A DNA stretch of 64,000 nt from Bacillota bacterium (lineage in GTDB: Bacteria; Bacillota; Clostridia; Acetivibrionales; DTU013), in the NCBI GenBank assembly GCA_023439545.1, contig JAEXNT010000071.1, positions 61,346-125,345 on the forward strand, in the 5' to 3' direction. A program made the translations under genes and the position numbers. Of this stretch, positions 16,545 through 24,795 are shown one piece after another (within the stretch, counting starts at the first letter, position 1; every line of letters begins with the position of its first letter). The notes under the pieces were generated by a model, which was given only the letters and a program-made list of their open reading frames with translations, had not been told where the DNA came from and made no database searches.

Positions 16545-17288
16545 TTACATAACAAGCCCGCCGTCAATATCAATTACCTGAGCTGTCACATAGGATGCGT
16601 CGTCGGATGCGAGAAATGCGACAACATTTGCCACGTCTTCAGGTGTCCCGAACCTGCCGAGCGGTATGTTCTCAAGATACTTATTTCTCACTTCCTCCGG
16701 AAGCGCATCTGTCATTTTGCTTTTAATGGTTCCAGGGGCCACTGCATTGCAGGTTATCCCCCTGGACGCGAATTCCTTCGCTGTAGTCTTTGTCAAACCT
16801 ATCAAGCCTGCTTTTGAGGCTGAATAATTTGCCTGCCCTTTGTTTCCGTACCTTCCGGCAACGGACGCAAGGTTTACTATACGGCCATATTTCTGTTTCA
16901 TCATCTGTTTTGCCGCGAACTTCGTGCAAAGGAACGCGCCTTTCAGATTTATATCCAGAACTATATCCCAGTCATCCTCCGACATCAGGGCCATAGGCTT
17001 GTCATTAGTTATACCCGCATTATTTACAAGTATGTCGACACTTCCGAACGTATCGACGCCGGCAGCTATCATGGCTTTTACATCTTCTGCGTTTCTTACG
17101 TCGCCTCTTGTTACTGCCACTTGATAACCAGCCTTTCTGAACTCCTCCGCTGTTTCGTCAAGCGATTCCGATGACTGAATATCGTTCAAAACAATATTGG
17201 CTCCCAAGGAAGCAAGCTTCAGTGCGATCGCTTTTCCGAGTCCTCTAGCCGAACCTGTAATTACAGCGGTTTTGCCTTCAAATTGCAT
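16545..17288 (-). CDS. fabG: 3-oxoacyl-[acyl-carrier-protein] reductase
   Basis: NADPH-dependent short-chain dehydrogenase reducing 3-oxoacyl-ACP. With the start at 17288 (behind AGGAGAGACAAA) it is 247 residues and begins MQFEGKTAVITGSARGLG, containing the TGxxxGxG cofactor loop. The active-site YSASKAG is near 153, and the C-terminus DGGLVM is typical. Longer upstream starts would run into the 42-bp palindromic repeat and are rejected. Confidence 0.96.
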   Translation of the reverse strand: MQFEGKTAVITGSARGLGKAIALKLASLGANIVLNDIQSSESLDETAEEFRKAGYQVAVTRGDVRNAEDVKAMIAAGVDTFGSVDILVNNAGITNDKPMALMSEDDWDIVLDINLKGAFLCTKFAAKQMMKQKYGRIVNLASVAGRYGNKGQANYSASKAGLIGLTKTTAKEFASRGITCNAVAPGTIKSKMTDALPEEVRNKYLENIPLGRFGTPEDVANVVAFLASDDASYVTAQVIDIDGGLVM

Positions 17289-17306
17289 TTTGTCTCTCCT
17301 TCCTTT

Positions 17307-17348
17307 GGATGTTATAGAGGAAATCCGCGCCATTGGCGCTAAACATCC
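17307..17348. repeat. 42-bp palindromic repeat, copy 1 (fabD-fabG gap)
   Basis: Starts GGATGTTATAGAGGAAATCC and ends GGCGCTAAACATCC, with an inner GCGCC-ATT-GGCGC stem-loop and outer GGATGTT/AACATCC arms. Two further copies lie in tandem at 36759-36847. Confidence 0.8.
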
Positions 17349-17350
17349 TG

Positions 17351-18292
17351 CTATCCTTGATTTTTCAACTCCCCGATAGTTTTTTGCAGCGATTCAAGAT
17401 CATCTATGTTAAAAGTTCTGGCGTCCTTGCTGATTTTCTTTACAAAGCCGCTGAGAACCTTTCCGGGGCCTATTTCAACAAATGTGTCAACTCCCTGCTC
17501 CAGCATGCAGCGTACCGAAGCTTCCCACAATACGGGGCTGCTTACCTGCCTTATAAGTGTCTCCTTAATATCTGCCGATGATTTGACTACTTTGCCTGAA
17601 ACATTAGCCACAAGCGGGATTTTGAATTCCAAGAAATCTACATTCTGGAGTTCAACTGCGAGCAGCTCCCCTGCGGGCCTCAGCATGCTACAGTGGAAAG
17701 GCGCGCTTACTGCAAGCTGGATCGCTCTCTTTGCACCTTTTTCCAGGCATAGCTCCATAGCCTTTTCAACCGCTCTTACTTCGCCGGCGATCGAGATCTG
17801 TCCGGGGCAGTTATAGTTTGCAGGTTCGACAATACCTGCCACTGTCGCCCTTTCGCAGCAATCCTCGACGTCCTCGGTTGAAAGTCCGATGATTGCCGCC
17901 ATTGTGCCATCCCCTATCGGAACTGCTTCCTGCATGTACTTGCCCCTTTTCCTGACAAGCGACACGGCAGTTTTGAAATCTATAGTCCCGGAAGCGACAT
18001 GCGCCGAGTATTCACCGAGACTCAAACCAGCCGTAAAATCCGGCTTTATTCCCGCTGCGAGCAACGGCTGTAAACATGCTATGCTTGTGGTCACAATGGC
18101 AGGCTGCGTATTTTCCGTTATTTTAAGCGTCTCGTCGTCACTTTCGAAAATCATCTTTCTCATATCGAACCCAAGAGCTTCGGAAGCCTGGTCGAATATG
18201 TCAGAAGATTCTTGGTATCCGGATGCGATTTGTTTGCCCATACCTATATATTGAGCGCCCTGCCCCGGGAAAATAAATGCTGTTTTACCCAT
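17351..18292 (-). CDS. fabD: Malonyl-CoA:ACP transacylase
   Basis: Transfers malonyl from CoA to ACP. The 313 residues have FIFPGQGAQYIGMG at the N-terminus, the nucleophile serine in GLSLGEYSAHVASG (about 90), and the catalytic His in SAPFHCSML (about 200). The start lies behind ATAGGAGGA. Order and spacing match the fab cluster. Confidence 0.96.
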   Translation of the reverse strand: MGKTAFIFPGQGAQYIGMGKQIASGYQESSDIFDQASEALGFDMRKMIFESDDETLKITENTQPAIVTTSIACLQPLLAAGIKPDFTAGLSLGEYSAHVASGTIDFKTAVSLVRKRGKYMQEAVPIGDGTMAAIIGLSTEDVEDCCERATVAGIVEPANYNCPGQISIAGEVRAVEKAMELCLEKGAKRAIQLAVSAPFHCSMLRPAGELLAVELQNVDFLEFKIPLVANVSGKVVKSSADIKETLIRQVSSPVLWEASVRCMLEQGVDTFVEIGPGKVLSGFVKKISKDARTFNIDDLESLQKTIGELKNQG

Positions 18293-18331
18293 AATATTCC
18301 TCCTATAATAGTTATAGTCCGAAGGATTTGA

Positions 18332-19336
18332 TTACTTGCTCCATCTGACAATGGCAGAACCCCAGGTGAGTCCTCCTCCGAAGCCTACCAGCACAAGATT
18401 GTCTCCCTTTTTGAGGCATTTGTTACGGTACGCATCAGCCATCGCAAATGGAATAGATGCAGAAGAAATATTTCCGATCTTCCTGATTGTCGTATAAATC
18501 TTTTCAAAAGCTACGCCTAGTCTTTTGGCAGCGCTTTCGATTATACGCATGTTAGCCTGGTGCGGTATTATATATTTTACGTCTTCAAGTTTCAGATCGG
18601 TTTTTTCAAATAGCTTCTCGGTGGCATAAGGCATTATTTTGACGGCAAATTTGAAAACTTCCTGTCCGTCCTGCCACAACGCGTTTTTATTCTTATATTT
18701 CTCACGTTTTGTATTATCGATTTCAGATCTGAAAAGGTTGGGTATTGTTATACTTTCGCCAGACTTTCCGTCGGCTCCGATATATGTGGACAGGATGCCG
18801 TATCCGTCTTCGACTTTGCCCAGGACCACAGCGCCCGCGCCGTCTCCAAAAAGCACACAATTGTTTCTGTCTGTCCAGTCAATTGCTCTGGACATACCTT
18901 CACTGCTGACAAGCAGAATATTGTTGTAATAGCCCGTTTCAATGAACTGCTGCGCTACGGTCATGCCGTATATAAAGCCGGAGCAGGCAGCCGCAATATC
19001 AAAGGCGGCTGCATTTACCGCGCCTACTTCTTTTTGAATGACACAGGAAGTGGTTGGGGTCAGATAATCCGGAGTTGAAGTTGAAACAAGAACGAGATCT
19101 ATATCTTCCGCGCTTATGTCTGAATCTTCAATAGCCTGTTTTGCGGCCTTCACGGCCATTGAATAAATAGGTTGGTTATCCTCTAAAAGCCTTCTTTCGG
19201 ATATGCCGGTTCTTTTTGATATCCATTCATCCGAGGTTTCGACCATTTTTTCAAGATCGGAGTTTGTCAAAATCTTTTCTGGGGCGTAACTTCCTATTCC
19301 TAAAATTCCAACGCTTACGCTCTTTTTTATCGCCAT
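18332..19336 (-). CDS. fabH: 3-oxoacyl-[acyl-carrier-protein] synthase III
   Basis: Starts fatty acid synthesis by condensing acyl-CoA with malonyl-ACP. In 334 residues it shows the catalytic Cys in IAAACSGFIYG (about 114), His in YIIPHQANMRII, and Asn in IGNISSASIPFAM. The ATG is preceded by GGAGG at normal spacing. The start lies inside the 3' end of plsX, an 86-base overlap that is long for two core genes. Confidence 0.96.
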   Translation of the reverse strand: MAIKKSVSVGILGIGSYAPEKILTNSDLEKMVETSDEWISKRTGISERRLLEDNQPIYSMAVKAAKQAIEDSDISAEDIDLVLVSTSTPDYLTPTTSCVIQKEVGAVNAAAFDIAAACSGFIYGMTVAQQFIETGYYNNILLVSSEGMSRAIDWTDRNNCVLFGDGAGAVVLGKVEDGYGILSTYIGADGKSGESITIPNLFRSEIDNTKREKYKNKNALWQDGQEVFKFAVKIMPYATEKLFEKTDLKLEDVKYIIPHQANMRIIESAAKRLGVAFEKIYTTIRKIGNISSASIPFAMADAYRNKCLKKGDNLVLVGFGGGLTWGSAIVRWSK

Positions 19337-20336
19337 CGGTTACCTCCATGTTTTCAACGCTGACCCTGATCTGTTCGAAAACAGAACTTTTGGCCAGACT
19401 ATAAGCTTTCAGTATTACGTTTTTTATGGTTTTTTCATTTGAATTTCCATGGCTTTTGACTACCAAGCCATTGATGCCCAATATAGGAGCACCGCCGTCT
19501 TCCGAAGGATCCATCATTTTTTTGAAAGCCTTCATATCCTGCATCACGAAAAGGGTGGATATCTTGGAAAAAATAGTCCTCTTGAACATGCCCTTTAAAA
19601 AGCTTCCAAAGAACGATCCTGTTCCTTCAAGGAATTTTAAAAGCACGTTGCCGACATATCCGTCGCATACCGCCACATCCACATTTCCGAGCGGGATATC
19701 CTTGCCTTCGATGTTTCCTACAAAATTGAGATCGGTGTTTTTCAGCAAGGTATACGCCTGCTTTATGACCTCCGTACCCTTCTTGGCTTCAGTCCCCATA
19801 TTAACGAGACCGACCCTGGGATTCTCTTTATTGAACAGCCCCTTCATATATAAAGATCCAAAAATTCCGAACTGTGCAAAATTTATCGGTTTGCAGGTCG
19901 AGTTCAATCCTGCGTCGATCAGCAGGCATTTTCCTGCCTTCGTCGGTATGACTGCTCCGAGAGCCGGTCTGTCAACGCCCTTCAGCCTGCCAAGTATTAA
20001 TATGGCTCCGGTAAGTAACGCTCCGGTATTACCTGCTGAAAGAAAGACGTCTCCCTTTTTTTCTTTCAGCATATTGAAACCGACTACCATGGATGAATTC
20101 TTTTTGCTCTTGATGGCACGGGTCGGCGTATCGTCGTTTGTTATTACTTCCTTTGCATGTATCACTTCAAGCCTGGAGTTGTCAAAATTGCGTGACTTAA
20201 GTATCTTACCGATCTGATCGCTGTCTCCGATCAAGGTTATGTCGAAACCGTCCTGAGTCTTTAAAGCATCGATACTTCCCTTTACAATAGCGTCAGGCGC
20301 ATTGTCTCCGCCCATTGCGTCAACTAATATCCTCAA
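19251..20336 (-). CDS. plsX: Phosphate acyltransferase PlsX
   Basis: Makes acyl-phosphate from acyl-ACP, the first step to phosphatidic acid via PlsY. The N-terminus is (TTG)RILVDAMGGDNAPDAIVKG, and the body contains GLVNMGTEAKKGTE and VAVCDGYVGNVLLK. At 361 residues it is about 25-30 longer than most PlsX proteins. The extra basic tail (KKERKRWNFRNRKLRPRK) is encoded by the region overlapping fabH, so a lost stop or a frame change near the end is possible. Confidence 0.94.
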   Translation of the reverse strand: MRILVDAMGGDNAPDAIVKGSIDALKTQDGFDITLIGDSDQIGKILKSRNFDNSRLEVIHAKEVITNDDTPTRAIKSKKNSSMVVGFNMLKEKKGDVFLSAGNTGALLTGAILILGRLKGVDRPALGAVIPTKAGKCLLIDAGLNSTCKPINFAQFGIFGSLYMKGLFNKENPRVGLVNMGTEAKKGTEVIKQAYTLLKNTDLNFVGNIEGKDIPLGNVDVAVCDGYVGNVLLKFLEGTGSFFGSFLKGMFKRTIFSKISTLFVMQDMKAFKKMMDPSEDGGAPILGINGLVVKSHGNSNEKTIKNVILKAYSLAKSSVFEQIRVSVENMEVTDGDKKERKRWNFRNRKLRPRKDFDKLRS

Positions 20337-20397
20337 TCAAATCCACTCCCGAATCGTTACTTTGTTAGCTGCAATAATCTCTGATATTTATAAAATA

Positions 20398-20973
20398 CTA
20401 TTTTCCCTGTTTCTTTTCAAGGGAAACCAATATGAATTTACCCCTGAACATCTCGATCTGCTTTTCGTAGATCTTGACCCAGACTATGTAATTTGTCCCC
20501 CTGACCTGCTTGACTTCAGCCTTTGCCACGAGTTTACAGCCGGAATAAACCGGGATTTTGTACTTAATGTTTGCAACTCCGACCAGCGCTACCTGGGCGT
20601 CTATTACTGCAATTGCCAATGATTCGGCCAATGAATAGATAAAGTGGCCCCTGACTATCTTGGTTTTTTCAAACGCCATCGATTCGTCGGTTTCAAGTAT
20701 GGATACCGCATTCCTCCCCAAGTTGATATCGATAAGTTCTCCAACGATTTCCTTGCTTTGCAGTGACTTGACCTTGCTGTAATTGTTCTCAGCTACGCTT
20801 TTGATCCTTTCGCGCAGCTCCGGTATGCCCATTTCAAGTCTGTCCAGCCTGATGGTCGGCACGCTTACGGCAAAAAGCTCCGATAGCTCTTCGTCAGTCA
20901 AAAACGGATCCTGTTTTATCCTGTCCGAGAGTATATGCTGTCTTTCCTTTTTTAAAAGCGATGACCGGCTCAT
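20398..20973 (-). CDS. fapR: Transcription factor FapR, malonyl-CoA-responsive repressor of lipid synthesis
   Basis: Represses fatty acid and phospholipid genes and is released by malonyl-CoA. The 191 residues have an N-terminal helix-turn-helix (LTDEELSELFAVSVPTIRLDRLEMGIPELRER) and a C-terminal hot-dog effector domain (about 90-185) with RGHFIYSLAESLAIAVID. It heads the plsX-fabHDG-acpP operon. A promoter and matching operator lie directly upstream, so autoregulation is expected. Confidence 0.95.
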   Translation of the reverse strand: MSRSSLLKKERQHILSDRIKQDPFLTDEELSELFAVSVPTIRLDRLEMGIPELRERIKSVAENNYSKVKSLQSKEIVGELIDINLGRNAVSILETDESMAFEKTKIVRGHFIYSLAESLAIAVIDAQVALVGVANIKYKIPVYSGCKLVAKAEVKQVRGTNYIVWVKIYEKQIEMFRGKFILVSLEKKQGK

Positions 20974-21004
20974 ACTGCACCACCTGTTAAGTCATTAAAT
21001 AATA

Positions 21005-21065
21005 ATTATTACCTGATAATATATCCTAATAATAAAAGTATATTATATATTAATAAAGTATGCAA
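21005..21065 (-). promoter_or_regulatory. fapR promoter with FapR operator
   Basis: Minus strand: TTGCAT (21060-21065), 17 bases, TATACT (21037-21042). Just downstream, over the likely start of transcription, is the dyad ATTAT-TACCTG-ATAAT (21005-21020), close to known FapR boxes with a central ACCTG/A. A related site is found before fabF. Confidence 0.65.
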
Positions 21066-21110
21066 CATTTTATAAAAATTATTTAAAAAGATAACCGGCG
21101 GGTTTTATAC

Positions 21111-21142
21111 AAAAAGCCGTTCTCGTGCTGAGAACGGCTTTA
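21111..21142 (-). terminator. Terminator after the MFS exporter gene
   Basis: AAAGCCGTTCTC and GAGAACGGCTTT form a 12-bp stem with a 5-base loop. On the minus strand it continues into TTTTTG. It lies 60 bases after the exporter stop. Confidence 0.85.
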
Positions 21143-21202
21143 GTCAAATACGCGTTATTATGTGTCTTCTACTAAAATGAAGTTCGAAAAACAATTAGCG
21201 GC

Positions 21203-23479
21203 TTACTTCCTGCGATAGAAGAAAAGCAGCAGGATTGCGAGCGCCGAGGAGACCGCGACTGTGAGATAAATAGATTTATAGCCAGTGTTCAAGGTCTTCT
21301 GATAGACATCCTGAAGGAGATTTGAACGTGTGTCGATTTCATCCAGATAATTCTTCTCAGAAGTTTCGAAAGCGCCAGGGACGGCGTCGTTTAAAGAATT
21401 CATTTCATAGAGCAGCGTCTGCATATCTTTCTTTGCTTTGGTCATTTGACCAATGGCGGTTTTCATACCAGCCTGGCTCTGCATGTTCTCCCCTATCTTT
21501 GTTTTGAGTTTATCGATGACTCCCTTGAGTTCTGCGATTTTAACATGGAGCTCATTCATGGATTTTATTGAGGTGAGTTCCTTTAGCACGCTCTCCGGAA
21601 TGCTGCTTTTTACAGCCAACGGAAGCATGTCGGCCAGGCTCATCCCATTAGGGAAGCTTGATGATTGCATTGCAGCCGGCATCATTGCCGCAATCCTCTG
21701 GAGCTGTTCAAGAGCTGTCTCCTGCTGCTTTACAGCTGCCTGCATGGCCTCGACGCCCTTTCCTATACCATTATACCCGGACTGCAGGTCGGATAGGTTC
21801 TTATCCATTTCACTCATTCCTGATGCAATACCTTCTAAGCCTTTGTTAAGACCGTTCTGTATGTCCGAGATCAACTTGGGAGTCTTCTGTTTAAACATTG
21901 CCGAGGCAAAATCTTTGGTCACTGTCGTTATCGTTGTTACATCAGAGGTCTGGAGTTCCTTGAGGATGTCGTCCGGGACGGTAATATCACTGTCATTTCC
22001 GCTGAAATCAAGCTTGATTGTCTGCATGGAACTTAAGTCGGGAATATCGATACTGCCTAGCTTTTTTGACATATTGGGGTCGCTTTTGAGTTCGTTTATC
22101 CTATTGGTTATATCCTGCACGTATGGCAGTTCAGGGACGTTCACCTCGTTCGGAAGTACATGTTTTATGTCCGTTTCCAAGGACAATCCTGCGTGCGCTA
22201 TAAATCCGACCATAATAGCAGGGGCAATAGAGGTTCCTATTGAGCGTACGAGAGAAAGTGTCGCAAGCCCGGAGTTTGATTCGTTTTCCGAAATGTTATC
22301 AAGCATCATGTAATTGACCGGAGCACCCATCGTAAATCCCAGCCCAAAGCCCAGGAGCATCAGGCTCGCTATGACCGACGGAAGCCCTGGATTGGCAGCT
22401 GCAACCAGAATAAGGAATAGCGCTCCAATGATGGTGATTGCAAAACCCATAAACAGGACTATCTTTGCACCAAATCTATCGATCAGCCTTCCGGAGAACA
22501 TGGCTGAAACGCCGGAGAGAAGCCCTAGTATTACGGTGAAATAACCGCCGTTTCCCGAGGTGATTTTAAGTGCGTTTTCTGAAAACTGAGGGATGAAGAC
22601 AATGCCCATGAGTACGAAGCCCGCGGCGAAGGATACAGCCAGTGTGATAAGTATCCTCCCGCTCGAGAAGTATTTGAGGTTTATTATTGGATCCTGCGCT
22701 TTTTTCTCGGCGAGCAGGAATAATGGCAGCAGTACTATAAAAGCTATTAGAAACGGATAGACGTTTGTGTTTGTGATTGTGTTCCTAAAATCAAAGAAGT
22801 CAATGTTTTTAAGCCCGTAGAGCAAGGAAAGGACCATGGAAACAATTATGAGTATGCCAAAGCCGTCTATACGCTTCAGATTTATTTCCTTGTTGTTCGG
22901 GAGGACAATGCTTCCGGCAATGATGATAAACAAAGATATCGGTAGATTGACGAAGAATATGTACTGCCAGTTATTTGAGCCGAAAATATCGAGAATTGCG
23001 CTTCCGGCCAGCGAACCGAAGATATTTGCTATACCGTATACACCGCCGACGAGTCCGAGCGCCATGCCTCTCTTTTCCGGTGGGAAGGATGTGCCGAATT
23101 CAGCTGTGGCAACCGGCATGATACCACCGCCGCCTATTGCCTGCAGCGCTCTGGCCCCGATCAGCATCTCAAAGCTTCCGGTATAGTGTGAGAGGCCGCA
23201 TAAAAGTGAGCCAAGGCCAAAAAGAAAAATGCTCGTTATATATATGAGTTTTCTTCCGTACCTGTCTGCGAGTTTACCGGTTACCGGTATACTCGCAGCA
23301 TAGGCAAGCGTATATATTGTGATCATCCATATGCCTGTTTTTTCATCGACTGAAAGATTGTTTTGAATTATCGTCCTTGCCGGGGTGACAATTCCCGTGT
23401 CTATTGCGCCCATGAATATCCCGGCCAGATATACAATGACAACCAGCGCCATACTGTTTTTTTGCTTTTTATATTCCAT
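21203..23479 (-). CDS. DHA2-family MFS drug exporter with large extracytoplasmic insertion
   Basis: A proton-driven multidrug-type exporter of the EmrB/QacA group. The first 430 residues hold about 13 membrane helices, with the MFS motif GKLADRYGRK after helix 2 and a motif-C-like LGLVGGVYGIANIFGSLAG. At 758 residues it is about 270 longer than usual. The excess is a soluble region (about 440-730) with Gln/Lys/Glu-rich coiled-coil stretches, placed before the final helix (YLTVAVSSALAILLLFFY). It is co-transcribed with and overlaps the MarR gene by 11 bases. Substrate unknown. Confidence 0.88.
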   Translation of the reverse strand: MEYKKQKNSMALVVIVYLAGIFMGAIDTGIVTPARTIIQNNLSVDEKTGIWMITIYTLAYAASIPVTGKLADRYGRKLIYITSIFLFGLGSLLCGLSHYTGSFEMLIGARALQAIGGGGIMPVATAEFGTSFPPEKRGMALGLVGGVYGIANIFGSLAGSAILDIFGSNNWQYIFFVNLPISLFIIIAGSIVLPNNKEINLKRIDGFGILIIVSMVLSLLYGLKNIDFFDFRNTITNTNVYPFLIAFIVLLPLFLLAEKKAQDPIINLKYFSSGRILITLAVSFAAGFVLMGIVFIPQFSENALKITSGNGGYFTVILGLLSGVSAMFSGRLIDRFGAKIVLFMGFAITIIGALFLILVAAANPGLPSVIASLMLLGFGLGFTMGAPVNYMMLDNISENESNSGLATLSLVRSIGTSIAPAIMVGFIAHAGLSLETDIKHVLPNEVNVPELPYVQDITNRINELKSDPNMSKKLGSIDIPDLSSMQTIKLDFSGNDSDITVPDDILKELQTSDVTTITTVTKDFASAMFKQKTPKLISDIQNGLNKGLEGIASGMSEMDKNLSDLQSGYNGIGKGVEAMQAAVKQQETALEQLQRIAAMMPAAMQSSSFPNGMSLADMLPLAVKSSIPESVLKELTSIKSMNELHVKIAELKGVIDKLKTKIGENMQSQAGMKTAIGQMTKAKKDMQTLLYEMNSLNDAVPGAFETSEKNYLDEIDTRSNLLQDVYQKTLNTGYKSIYLTVAVSSALAILLLFFYRRK

Positions 23480-23906
23480 AGATATGCTCCTGTTTCAATT
23501 TTTTTGTGATGTTTTCAGCTATACAGCCTGCCATTCTTTCGAAAATTTCTGCATCCTCTTTTGAAATATCTGTGTAGAGGATATCGTTCCATGCGTTTAG
23601 CAGCCTCGTACAAACGTCTTTAACTCCGTTGGCCTTTTCCGTCGGTGTTATGATCTTTTCGCGTTGGTTTTCATTATTCACCCTTCGTTTGATGAAGCCT
23701 TTTTCTTCAAGTCTGGCAAGGGTTCTTGCCACTGTGCCTTTGTCAAGCATGAAAAAACTGGCTATTGCGTCCTGGTTCGTCTCCGGATTACCGAATATAT
23801 ACATCAGGACAATCTCTTCGGCAGAGTTCAGGTCATGTTCCGCCAGGCTCCTTGTTAAGAATATTTGACCTCCCCTGACAATCTTCGATAAATCCCTGAG
23901 CAGCAT
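23469..23906 (-). CDS. MarR-family transcriptional regulator
   Basis: A 145-residue winged-helix repressor. The start at MLLRDLSKIVRG is chosen because AGGAGATG precedes it and a longer reading would translate the operators. The wing helix and recognition region are NQDAIASFFMLDKGTVARTLARLEEKGFIKRR. It sits directly before the exporter and overlaps it. Two GTTGT-N4-ACAAC palindromes in its promoter make it the likely repressor of its own operon. Confidence 0.93.
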   Translation of the reverse strand: MLLRDLSKIVRGGQIFLTRSLAEHDLNSAEEIVLMYIFGNPETNQDAIASFFMLDKGTVARTLARLEEKGFIKRRVNNENQREKIITPTEKANGVKDVCTRLLNAWNDILYTDISKEDAEIFERMAGCIAENITKKLKQEHIYGI

Positions 23907-23922
23907 TATATCATCTCCTTTT

Positions 23923-23984
23923 GTTGTTAGGACAACCGTTGTTCTTACAACTATTATTGTAAAACCCTCCATTTGGTTTGTCAA
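23923..23984 (-). promoter_or_regulatory. marR-exporter promoter with two tandem operators
   Basis: Minus strand: a perfect TTGACA (23979-23984), 17 bases, TACAAT (23956-23961). Downstream lie two 14-bp palindromes of the form GTTGT-N4-ACAAC (23938-23951 and 23923-23936), spaced 15 bp apart and covering the transcription start, typical of MarR repression. Confidence 0.85.
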
Positions 23985-24174
23985 GTAAAAAAGCGTAGAG
24001 ATGCGATAGATAAAGGCGTACAGGCTAAGTTACGACTGAGAAAAAAGAGCTTCCCATCAGAGAGGATGTCAGCAAAAAACCAGTGAGCAACCTTACGATT
24101 ACCCGCTGGCTTAAAATATCAGATACTTTGTTACACTCGAATTCTATCCCGACTGTTGACGCAGAGCCGAAAAA

Positions 24175-24795
24175 TCATGAATTCACATTGATAACATGAA
24201 GGTTATTCTTAATATAATCATACAGTGAATAGATTGTAATTATGACTGCAATAACCATAGCGTATTCATCAAAGGGGAAATTCGGCAATACAAGACTTAT
24301 TGGGAAATTGTTAAGCAGGGTAAACACAATGGCAATATCCTGAAAGACCGTCTTCAATTTGCCCAGATTGCTGGCCGCTATCACGATCCCTTCGCCGGCT
24401 GCAACCAACCTGAGGCCTGTTACTATGAATTCGCGCGCAATGATCAGCATGGCAGCCCATCCGTTCACATCTCCGCTCTGTACGAGTGCAAGCAATGCAG
24501 CTGTAACCAGAAGCTTGTCCGCAATCGGATCAAGGAATTTACCAAAACGCGTAACCAGCTGCCTTTTTCTAGCAATATACCCGTCCACCGCGTCAGTGCT
24601 CGATGCAATAATAAAAATACCTGCGGCAATGTAGCCGCCGTACGATGAAATCAGATCGTTGACAGAAAGCATAAAGGGCCGCATAAACTCAAGAATACCG
24701 GCATTAATAATGGACTCGGGAATAGGTATCATAAAAATCATCAATATAGGAACCACTATGATTCTTGATAATGTTATCTTATTTGGCAGATTCAT
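24175..24795 (-). CDS. pgsA: CDP-diacylglycerol-glycerol-3-phosphate 3-phosphatidyltransferase
   Basis: Makes phosphatidylglycerol phosphate, the precursor of PG and cardiolipin. The CDP-alcohol phosphotransferase motif D-G-x2-A-R-x8-G-x3-D-x3-D is seen as DGYIARKRQLVTRFGKFLDP followed by IAD (about residues 72-94). There are five to six membrane helices in 206 residues. It overlaps the 3' end of rimO by 17 bases, as commonly seen in Clostridia. Confidence 0.95.
   Translation of the reverse strand: MNLPNKITLSRIIVVPILMIFMIPIPESIINAGILEFMRPFMLSVNDLISSYGGYIAAGIFIIASSTDAVDGYIARKRQLVTRFGKFLDPIADKLLVTAALLALVQSGDVNGWAAMLIIAREFIVTGLRLVAAGEGIVIAASNLGKLKTVFQDIAIVFTLLNNFPISLVLPNFPFDEYAMVIAVIITIYSLYDYIKNNLHVINVNS

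Noticed and set aside
19426..20217. 263-codon plus-strand ORF opposite plsX
   Set aside because: Shadow of plsX with biased composition and no supporting signals.
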